Source of the DNA: Desulfobulbaceae bacterium
GTDB lineage: Bacteria > Desulfobacterota > Desulfobulbia > Desulfobulbales > Desulfobulbaceae
NCBI GenBank assembly: GCA_027011235.1
Contig: JALVAI010000401.1
Coordinates: 1 to 6,326 of the forward strand
Direction of reading: 5' to 3'
DNA: 6,326 bases
The position numbers and the translations under genes were made by a program. Positions within the stretch are counted from its first letter, which is position 1; the number at the start of each line of letters is the position of its first letter. The notes beneath the pieces are model-generated. The model was not told the origin of the DNA. It searched no databases and saw only the letters and a list, made by a program, of their open reading frames with translations. Below are positions 1 to 5,602 of the stretch, in pieces.

Positions 1-239
1 ACGTCAAAGCCAGGCATCTCATCGTCAACAGGGCGCCTGATCCGGTGCCACCTGCCTTGCTAACCAAAATAGACCAGGCAGTTGCCGAGGCTGCTGACAT
101 GCCCCTTGCCGGCATCATCTCTGCCAGTGATGACCTGGTCAATCAGGAACTGTGCGGTGACTCCTATCTCAAACTCAAGGATGATATCCCGGCCGTGCAG
201 CAGGCCTTTGCCATCTTTGACGAAATTTTTTCTGCATAA
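1..239 (+). CDS. C-terminal end of a CooC/MinD-like P-loop ATPase (partial, 5' end outside window)
   Basis: An open frame enters from the left edge (first whole codon at base 3) and ends at TAA 237-239, giving about 78 residues. The GTG at 45 is internal, because the frame continues upstream and 'HLIVNR' is coded before it. The pattern 'LIVNR' (end of a beta strand plus the base-recognising Asn), then 'PLAGIISASDDLVNQELCGDSYLKL', then a Pro-containing helix 'DIPAVQQAFAIFDEIF' resembles the C-terminus of CooC/MinD/ParA-type ATPases. There the segment reads roughly 'G.IP.D..I...D..G.PL..L..DSPA'. CooC-type proteins drive nickel insertion into carbon monoxide dehydrogenase; others have unknown targets. 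The Walker A region is outside the window, so family membership is inferred from the tail alone. ftsE begins 42 bp downstream with no clear promoter between, so the two may be co-transcribed. Confidence 0.5.
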   Translation, partial: VKARHLIVNRAPDPVPPALLTKIDQAVAEAADMPLAGIISASDDLVNQELCGDSYLKLKDDIPAVQQAFAIFDEIFSA

Positions 240-281
240 TAAAAAATCCGCAAAACAACAATCAGCAAGACGGAAAACAGC

Positions 282-1007
282 ATGCAGAAAAACAGCAACG
301 AGGTCATGGTCGAGCTGATCAAGGTTCGCAAATTTTATCCCCCCGATGTCAAGGCGCTCAAGGATGTTTCCTTAAGTGTTGCCAAGGGTGAACTGCTCTT
401 TCTTACCGGGCTCAGCGGGGCCGGTAAGACCACCCTGCTTCGCCTGCTCTACAGGGTCGAACGGCCGGACCGGGGGCTTGTGGAAATCGACGGTATGGAT
501 GTGACACGGCTCTCCGGAAAAAAATTACAGATATTGCGGCGACGCATCGGTATAGTCTACCAGGACTTCAAGCTTCTTCCCAAACAATCCGTTGCCCGCA
601 ACATTGCCCTGCCCATGGAAATAACCGGTCGCAAAAAATCATTTATCCGCAAACGAACCCGTGACCTGCTGGAACGGCTTGGACTGAAAGACAAGATAAA
701 CGCCAAAGCCGGAGATCTTTCCCGCGGTGAACAGCAGCGGGTGGCCGTTGCCAGGTCGCTCTGCAATAATCCTGACCTGATCCTGGCCGATGAACCCACC
801 GGCAATCTGGATGCCGAGAATTCCGACCGGGTCATGGAGCTGTTTAACGAACACCGCGACCAGGGCGCCACCATCCTGATCGCAACCCATGACTCCAGAA
901 TTTATGGGCTTGGTAGACACAGGGTTGTGGTGCTGGCAAACGGACATATCATCGGTGCGGGTATCAAACGAAATCCGGCGCCAGACAATGGGGATTGTCA
1001 CCAATGA
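282..1007 (+). CDS. ftsE: Cell division ATP-binding protein FtsE
   Basis: This is the cytoplasmic ABC ATPase of the FtsEX complex, which uses ATP hydrolysis to drive conformational change in FtsX and so control septal peptidoglycan hydrolysis. All ABC motifs are visible in the 241 residues: Walker A GLSGAGKT (43-50), Q-loop Gln94 in VYQDF, signature LSRGEQQ (146-152), Walker B LILAD with Asp170 and catalytic Glu171, D-loop GNLD (174-177) and H-loop His203 in ATHD. The order and the FtsE-like 'RRIGIVYQDFKLLP' segment distinguish it from general transporter ATPases, and the neighbouring ftsX settles the call. The start at 282 has a weak GGA about 7 bp upstream. An ATG at 306 would give a more typical FtsE N-terminus (MVELIKV), but its purine tract is only 2 bp away. 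The last four bases overlap ftsX as ATGA. The C-terminus extends about 10 residues past the usual end. Confidence 0.95.
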   Translation: MQKNSNEVMVELIKVRKFYPPDVKALKDVSLSVAKGELLFLTGLSGAGKTTLLRLLYRVERPDRGLVEIDGMDVTRLSGKKLQILRRRIGIVYQDFKLLPKQSVARNIALPMEITGRKKSFIRKRTRDLLERLGLKDKINAKAGDLSRGEQQRVAVARSLCNNPDLILADEPTGNLDAENSDRVMELFNEHRDQGATILIATHDSRIYGLGRHRVVVLANGHIIGAGIKRNPAPDNGDCHQ

Positions 1008-1891
1008 ACTTTCTCCTGACAATTTTATCTCAGACAGGCCGCAACCTTCTCCAGACCTGGGGTTCTCAGCTTCTCAACCTCATAACCATCAGCCTGTCCG
1101 TACTCATATTTTCCTTTTTCCTGCTGACCTATACCAATATGATACAGGCCGGCAAACAACTTGGCGATGACCTGCGCCTGATCGCCTATCTTGACGAAGA
1201 GCCTTCTCCGGCCCTGCAGAAGGAGTACAAGAGAAAAATTCTTAAATTTGATGCGGTCAAAAAAATTGCCTTTGTCAGCCGCAAAGAGGCATTTGAACGC
1301 TTTAAACAGGAACTGGGAACAGACCGCGATGTCCTGGCGGACATGCCTGAAGACTTTCTCCCCCCCTCCATAGAAGTCTATCCGCGCCGATCGCTGCACA
1401 GCCTTACACGCATTAAAGCCTTTTCCGATTACCTGCTGACCATGCCCGGGGTCCTCAAGGTCCAGTATGGCCGCCAATGGATTGAACGTTTTTACTCATT
1501 TGTCCGGCTCATGCGTATTGTGGTCATTCTCTCCGGCTCCCTGCTCATCCTGACCAGCACCTTTATGATTGCCCGTACCATTCGCCTTACCCTGTTGTCC
1601 AGACAACGGGAGCTGGAATTACTCAGGCTGTGCGGCGCCTCCAGCGCCTATATCCGGGCGCCGTACTTCCTTGAAGGGGCCCTGCAGGGGCTGTTGGGCG
1701 CCGCCCTTGGCCTGGCGGCTCTGTATGTTCTTTATACATGGATTACCCTGCAATTTTCCGGCTCGGCCCTTTTTTCCTTTTTTCCCTTCACCTTTTTCCC
1801 CCTGCCGGTGATTGCCATAATTGTAGCGCTCTCCACCCTGTTCTGTGCCGGCGGCAGTTTTTCCTCAACCAGAAAGATCCTGCAGGTCTGA
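1004..1891 (+). CDS. ftsX: Cell division permease-like protein FtsX
   Basis: This is the inner-membrane partner of FtsE. The 295-residue product has the FtsX layout: a cytoplasmic N-terminus with 'NLLQTWGSQLLNLITISLSV' leading into TM1 (about 23-44), a large periplasmic loop (about 45-170), TM2 (about 171-192), then TM3 (about 225-246) and TM4 (about 264-284). The cytoplasmic turn before TM3 has the family motif 'RQRELELLRLCGAS' followed by 'YIRAPYFLEG'. The loop contains 'FVSRKEAFERFK' and 'FLPPSIEV', both typical of the FtsX extracellular domain that binds the hydrolase activator. I chose the ATG at 1004 because it overlaps the ftsE stop (ATGA) and has GGGGA at 990-994 with good spacing; a TTG at 995 would add three residues. 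Its stop codon overlaps the next start by one base. In E. coli FtsX engages EnvC, and the next gene encodes just such a protein. Confidence 0.95.
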   Translation: MNFLLTILSQTGRNLLQTWGSQLLNLITISLSVLIFSFFLLTYTNMIQAGKQLGDDLRLIAYLDEEPSPALQKEYKRKILKFDAVKKIAFVSRKEAFERFKQELGTDRDVLADMPEDFLPPSIEVYPRRSLHSLTRIKAFSDYLLTMPGVLKVQYGRQWIERFYSFVRLMRIVVILSGSLLILTSTFMIARTIRLTLLSRQRELELLRLCGASSAYIRAPYFLEGALQGLLGAALGLAALYVLYTWITLQFSGSALFSFFPFTFFPLPVIAIIVALSTLFCAGGSFSSTRKILQV

Positions 1892-3114
1892 TGACGCACG
1901 CAACACGTTTAGCACCCGTTATCTGCTGCTGTCTTGCAATTTTTATAGGCAGACTGCTTCTGCCGGTCACCTGTCCGGCCACGATGGAATCAACACATGG
2001 CGCCATTAAAACAAACAAGATACACATAAGAAAACTTGAGCAGCAGATAAAGCGCCATCTTGAAAAGATCCGGCAAAACAGTGAGCAGGAAATTTCCCTG
2101 CTCGGCGAGCTGCAACAGATAGATGAAAAGATAAGCGGTGGTAAAAAAAAGCTGGCCGAGCTGAAACAGAAACTGGCCGAAAAACACAATCTACTGGCCG
2201 AAAAAATCAGGGAACTTGAACGAATCTCCGAGACCAGGGACAGAGTTCGCCTGCATCTGGAGAAACGACTGCGCTCCTTTTATCTGATGGGAAAAACCGG
2301 TTTTCTCAATGTCGCCTTTTCCCGGAAAAATCTTCCTGAACTCATGCTCTTTAACGATGCCTATAAACAAATGCTGCAATACGATCAGGCAATCATCAAC
2401 AGGTACCGCAAGACCATTGTCGACCTGACCCGGACAAAACAGGACATTGAACTGCAAAAAAATATCCTTGCCGACCTGGTCCGGCAGGCTGAACAAGAGG
2501 AACAGGCACTGCAGGCTGTCCGGGAAGAGAAGTCTAGTCTGCTTACCAGGATCAGGACAAAAAAAGGTCTGTATGAACAGGCCGTACGGGAGATGCAAAG
2601 AGCCGAACATGACCTGACAAAAACAATTGCCCGCCTGCAGCGGAAACAAAGAAACCGGAAACGAGGTTTTCTTCTCAACAAGGGACGGCTGCAGGGGCCG
2701 GTTGAAGGCGAGTTGGTTGTCCGATTCGGCGAGATGGTTGACAACAGCCCCTGCAAGGGCATTATCATCCATACCGGGGAAAACACACCGGTTGTGTCCA
2801 TTTATACCGGCAAGGTCATCTTTGCCGGTTACAAACTGGGTTACGGCAACATGGTAATCATTGACCATGGTCTCGGCTATTACACCATCACCGCCCATCT
2901 TGACGATATTACAGTCAACAGCGGCGACCGGGTCCTTGGCGGCCAGCAGATCGGCACCACCGGCGATATTGCCACCCTGTTTTCAAGAGGGCTCTACTTT
3001 GAAATACGAAAAAATTCGACTCCTGTTGATCCTCTCAAATGGCTGAGCGCCGACGCCTATCCAAAACTGATACCACTGCCTGTGCCGGGACTACCAGAGC
3101 AAACAGATAAATGA
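1891..3114 (+). CDS. envC: EnvC-like murein hydrolase activator (coiled coil plus degenerate LytM/M23 domain)
   Basis: The 407-residue exported protein probably activates septal amidases under FtsEX control. It starts with a hydrophobic export signal (residues 8-28, possible cleavage after Ala30). Long Lys/Glu-rich helices follow (about 37-130 and 165-255), as in the EnvC coiled coil that binds FtsX. Residues about 267-385 form a LytM/M23 domain ('YGNMVIIDHGLGYYTITAHL', 'GQQIGTTG', 'LYFEIR', 'DPLKWL'). Most zinc-site residues are replaced: the HxGxD motif reads CKGII (Cys288, Ile292), and the HxH motif reads GLY (Gly367, Tyr369). Only the YxHL-type His336 remains. This is the EnvC pattern, an activator rather than an enzyme. 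The ATG at 1891 overlaps the ftsX stop (TGATG). An in-frame ATG at 1738 was rejected because it lies inside ftsX and would bury the signal peptide. The gene symbol is assigned by architecture and context. Confidence 0.9.
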   Translation: MTHATRLAPVICCCLAIFIGRLLLPVTCPATMESTHGAIKTNKIHIRKLEQQIKRHLEKIRQNSEQEISLLGELQQIDEKISGGKKKLAELKQKLAEKHNLLAEKIRELERISETRDRVRLHLEKRLRSFYLMGKTGFLNVAFSRKNLPELMLFNDAYKQMLQYDQAIINRYRKTIVDLTRTKQDIELQKNILADLVRQAEQEEQALQAVREEKSSLLTRIRTKKGLYEQAVREMQRAEHDLTKTIARLQRKQRNRKRGFLLNKGRLQGPVEGELVVRFGEMVDNSPCKGIIIHTGENTPVVSIYTGKVIFAGYKLGYGNMVIIDHGLGYYTITAHLDDITVNSGDRVLGGQQIGTTGDIATLFSRGLYFEIRKNSTPVDPLKWLSADAYPKLIPLPVPGLPEQTDK

Positions 3115-3119
3115 ACACC

Positions 3120-3127
3120 AAAGGAGG
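3120..3127 (+). promoter_or_regulatory. Strong Shine-Dalgarno site for the MBL-fold gene
   Basis: AAAGGAGG lies 7 bp before the ATG at 3135. It is the only near-perfect ribosome binding site in the window. It decides the start: the in-frame ATG at 3111, which overlaps the preceding stop as ATGA, lies upstream of this site and would put it inside the coding region. Confidence 0.85.
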
Positions 3128-3134
3128 ATCATTT

Positions 3135-4037
3135 ATGAAATACCTGTTACTCTGTATCCCGGTTATAGCTGCAGCCGCCATGTTCCAAGCCAAACCAGAT
3201 CTGATCTGGACCATGGTCAATGTCAATTATTCACAACTCCAGGGTGACGCTCATCTGATCCAGACAAGAGGAGGAAAAACGATCCTTATTGACACCGGCT
3301 ATCGTCATATAGCAGAAAAAGCGCTTATTCCGGTTCTTCAGAAAAAGCATATTACCACCTTGGATATTGTCTTTATATCTCATCCACATAAAGATCATTA
3401 CGGAGGGCTCTATGATCTCATGAAACATCACATGGAAATAAAAAAAATCTATTTTAATATTCCTGATAAAAAAGTCTGTGATCGTGAGATTCCATGGGGA
3501 TGCGATTATAATGATGTGCTTGCAACCAGAAAAGCCTTAATAAATTATGGCGCTGATGTCAAAACAGCCAGTCCGGGCATGATATTTCCGTTAGGAGCGG
3601 ACACGAATATCAATATTCTTTATGCATTTGACGGTGTCCATACCCCTGTCGGCAGAACAGATATCAATGATATGTCTCTTATAATGATGCTCACCCATCG
3701 GGATCTTCGGTTTTTGTTTACAGGTGATCTCAACCGAAAAATTGGAACCTACCTGGCAAAAAATTCCGATTCCATTCAGGCAGATATTCTCAAAGTTCCC
3801 CATCATGGAACCGAGGGCACCGCACCAAATATTTTTTTCCAAAAAGTATCACCGGATTACGGCCTTGTTCCTGCCCCGAAACATCTTTGGCTCAGTGAAC
3901 GAAGCAAAAGGATAAGAGACTGGTTCAAAGCAAAAGATGTCCCTGTTTTTGTCAATGGACTTGACGGGGATGTTACCGTGATCGTACGGGGAAATTCTTA
4001 TAAAATAAACAGTGCCATATCCGGGGCAAACAATTAA
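3135..4037 (+). CDS. Exported stand-alone ComEC-type metallo-beta-lactamase fold protein
   Basis: The 300-residue product has an N-terminal hydrophobic signal (residues 3-16, likely cleavage after Ala19, 'FQA'), so it is probably periplasmic or secreted. An MBL-fold hydrolase domain follows: 'ILIDTG' (50-55), the metal motif HPHKDH (His83, His85, Asp87, His88) with 'YGGL', 'INDMSLIMML' (177-186), 'FLFTGDL' with Asp198, and 'ILKVPHHG' with His223/His224. The NDxSL and KVPHHG signatures match the C-terminal MBL domain of the DNA-uptake protein ComEC/Rec2. The ComEC membrane and competence domains are absent. ComEC-type domains are thought to be phosphodiesterases or nucleases; the substrate here cannot be told from sequence. 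The gene is A+T-rich: the 60-base rows at 3421, 3481 and 3661 hold 14, 25 and 21 G/C, against 34 in a ctpA row at 5161. That suggests separate ancestry from its neighbours. The start is set by the AAAGGAGG at 3120. No partner gene is visible. Confidence 0.85.
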   Translation: MKYLLLCIPVIAAAAMFQAKPDLIWTMVNVNYSQLQGDAHLIQTRGGKTILIDTGYRHIAEKALIPVLQKKHITTLDIVFISHPHKDHYGGLYDLMKHHMEIKKIYFNIPDKKVCDREIPWGCDYNDVLATRKALINYGADVKTASPGMIFPLGADTNINILYAFDGVHTPVGRTDINDMSLIMMLTHRDLRFLFTGDLNRKIGTYLAKNSDSIQADILKVPHHGTEGTAPNIFFQKVSPDYGLVPAPKHLWLSERSKRIRDWFKAKDVPVFVNGLDGDVTVIVRGNSYKINSAISGANN

Positions 4038-4113
4038 CCATAAAAATGATGAACTCGTAAAAAGTCCAGACAATGCTTAAAGATGGCTAAGTAAAAACAC
4101 AGATATACAGGTA

Positions 4114-4130
4114 AGCGGAGCGAAGCGGAG
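4114..4130. repeat. Short direct repeat AGCGGAG, 10-bp period
   Basis: AGCGGAG occurs at 4114-4120 and 4124-4130. The single CTCCG at 4132-4136 can pair with the CGGAG of the first copy across an 11-nt loop. Its CTCC can instead pair with GGAG at 4138-4141 across a very tight loop. These mutually exclusive pairings lie inside the larger repeat element. Confidence 0.55.
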
Positions 4131-4144
4131 ACTCCGAGGAGTAG

Positions 4145-4200
4145 TGTTCTGTGGCGGGTCTTGACTATACATGTAGTATGTCGAGAATCGCCACAGGACA
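4145..4200 (+). repeat. Long imperfect hairpin inside the repeat element
   Basis: The arms TGTTCTGTGGCG (4145-4156) and CGCCACAGGACA (4189-4200) pair at 12 of 12 positions, one of them a G-T wobble. After a short internal mismatch, TCTTGAC (4159-4165) pairs with GTCGAGA (4180-4186) with one wobble. ATAC (4167-4170) then pairs with GTAT (4176-4179) across the loop ATGTA, with T4166 bulged. No U-run follows, so it is not an ordinary intrinsic terminator. It would form in any transcript reading from the MBL gene into ctpA. Confidence 0.75.
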
Positions 4201-4249
4201 GACGACGCAGTAGATCGAAGTTTTTACGACGCCATCAAAAATTACTTTT

Positions 4250-5581
4250 ATGAAAGCCATGCGGAACAACAAACTTTATCTCTTTTTCACAGCACTTCTC
4301 ATCCTCTGTTCCGTGCCATGTCTTGCAGGGGTCCCGGATGAACGACAGCAGACATACAAGGACCTGGAGACCTTTGCCAATGTGCTGACGCTGCTCCAGC
4401 AGCATTATGTCGACAAGGTAGATACCGACAAGGTGATTACCGGCGCCATCAACGGAATGCTGACCTCGCTTGATCCCCATTCATCCTATATGCAGCCCGA
4501 TGACTTCAAGGAACTGCAGGAGGAGACCAGGGGCAGTTTCAGCGGTATTGGTATTGAAATAACAATCCGCAACGGGGTCCTGACCGTGGTCTCACCCATC
4601 GAGGGGACCCCTGCCTATCGGTTGGGTATACGGGCCGGGGACCAGATCATCCGCATCAACAACGAGACCACAAAAGACATGAGCCTGATGAAGGCGGTCA
4701 AGATCCTGCGGGGAAAAAAGGGGAGCAAGGTCACCATTACTGTCCATCATCCCGGTGAGCAGAGCCTCCATGACCTGATTGTAACCCGGGACATCATCCC
4801 GCTGCACTCGGTCAAATCCATGCTGCTGGCGCCTGGGCTGCTCTATCTGCGGATTACAAATTTCCAGACAACAACGACCAAGGACCTGCGCCAGGCCTTG
4901 CACAAGGCAGGAAAACAGGGCCAGTTGAAAGGAATCGTCCTTGATCTTCGCGATAATCCGGGCGGCCTGCTTGATCAGGCCGTCAAGGTTGCTGACATCT
5001 TCCTTGACAGGGGAGTCATTGTTTCCACCCATGGCCGCGACCCTGACCAGGACATGATATTTGAGGCGCACAAGGGCAACGGATCAGTGACTTTTCCCAT
5101 GGTTGTCCTGGTCAACGGCGGGTCGGCCAGCGCCTCGGAGATAGTTGCCGGCGCCCTCAAGGACCATCACCGCGCCATTATTGTCGGCACGGTAACCTTT
5201 GGCAAGGGATCGGTGCAAACAGTAATACCCATGGCCAACGGAGCCGGTATCCGCCTGACAACCGCCCGTTATTACACGCCAAACGGCAACTCCATCCAGG
5301 AAACGGGGATCACGCCGGATGTGGTCGTCCCCTTTCAGGAACCGGTACAACAAAGTACGAAAAAGACATCCCCGGTCTGGGAAATTCGAGAAAAGGACCT
5401 GCCCGGGCACCTGCGTAATAACAGCCTTAAAAACCAAAAAGGACAACGGGAAAAGAAGAAAAACGCGCTGGAGCGGCAAAAGGTTGAGCAACGGCTCGCC
5501 CGGGACAATCAACTGCGGACCGCACTCATCATCCTGAAAAGTTTGAATATTGCCCAGACGCCCGGCAAAAAAGAGGAATAA
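4250..5581 (+). CDS. ctpA: C-terminal processing peptidase CtpA (S41 family, PDZ-containing)
   Basis: This periplasmic serine protease cleaves proteins from their C-termini; relatives such as Prc and CtpA limit peptidoglycan hydrolases. The 443 residues show a signal peptide (hydrophobic 9-22, likely cleavage after Ala26 in 'CLA') and an N-terminal helical segment with 'LTSLDPHSSYM'. A PDZ domain (about 88-165) has the peptide-binding loop 'SGIGIEI'. The S41 core holds 'IVLDLRDNPGGLL' (229-241). The catalytic dyad is Ser294 in GGSASASEI and Lys319 in TFGKGSVQ, 25 residues apart as in Prc and D1 protease, with Gln323 at Lys+4. A highly charged Lys/Arg/Glu-rich stretch (about 370-415) precedes a short C-terminal helix. 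No Shine-Dalgarno site precedes the ATG at 4250. A stop at 4211 excludes upstream extension, and the ATG at 4259 is an alternative with no better site. The repeat element ends 12 bp before the start. Confidence 0.95.
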   Translation: MKAMRNNKLYLFFTALLILCSVPCLAGVPDERQQTYKDLETFANVLTLLQQHYVDKVDTDKVITGAINGMLTSLDPHSSYMQPDDFKELQEETRGSFSGIGIEITIRNGVLTVVSPIEGTPAYRLGIRAGDQIIRINNETTKDMSLMKAVKILRGKKGSKVTITVHHPGEQSLHDLIVTRDIIPLHSVKSMLLAPGLLYLRITNFQTTTTKDLRQALHKAGKQGQLKGIVLDLRDNPGGLLDQAVKVADIFLDRGVIVSTHGRDPDQDMIFEAHKGNGSVTFPMVVLVNGGSASASEIVAGALKDHHRAIIVGTVTFGKGSVQTVIPMANGAGIRLTTARYYTPNGNSIQETGITPDVVVPFQEPVQQSTKKTSPVWEIREKDLPGHLRNNSLKNQKGQREKKKNALERQKVEQRLARDNQLRTALIILKSLNIAQTPGKKEE

Positions 5582-5602
5582 GGGCGGCGGGAAAATATTG
5601 TT

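Larger units (their letters stand above)
4047..4237. repeat. MITE-like non-coding repeat element with inverted termini
   Basis: The gap between the MBL gene and ctpA (4038-4249) holds no gene but is highly structured. The left end TGATGAACTCGTAAAAA (4047-4063) and the reverse complement of the right end, TGATGGCGTCGTAAAAA (4221-4237), agree at 14 of 17 positions. A second, internal left copy GATGGCTAAGTAAAAAC (4082-4098) matches the right end at 14 of 17 too, including 8 perfect bases GTAAAAAC/GTTTTTAC (4091-4098 and 4220-4227). The interior has a 10-bp-spaced direct repeat and a long hairpin. No transposase is encoded, so this would be non-autonomous. I recall similar 'ACTTTTTACGAGTTCATCA' ends scattered in deltaproteobacterial genomes, but I cannot check copy number here. 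The flanks are A-rich on both sides, so a target duplication cannot be judged. Confidence 0.7.

Noticed and set aside
557..1022. Two overlapping - strand frames opposite ftsE
   Set aside because: ftsE has a full set of ABC motifs on the + strand. The antisense frames show no domain and no plausible start signals.
1738..1890. A 51-residue N-terminal extension of the EnvC-like protein from the ATG at 1738
   Set aside because: It lies wholly inside ftsX in another frame, and would place the signal peptide internally. The ATG at 1891 overlaps the ftsX stop and directly precedes the signal peptide.
2191..2898. A 235-codon open frame on the - strand
   Set aside because: It is antisense to the EnvC-like gene, has no recognisable domain, and is explained by the composition of the coding strand.
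4161..4189. TTGACT at 4161 as a -35 box for ctpA
   Set aside because: It is part of the hairpin arm, and the sequence about 17 bp downstream (AGAATC) is a poor -10 match. I could not support a promoter call.
4038..4249. A small protein gene or tRNA in the intergenic stretch
   Set aside because: No open frame with a start and ribosome site and no cloverleaf was found. The stretch is explained by the inverted-repeat element.
5582..5602. A bidirectional terminator between ctpA and era
   Set aside because: The 21-bp gap contains no inverted repeat or U-run that would make a stem-loop terminator.
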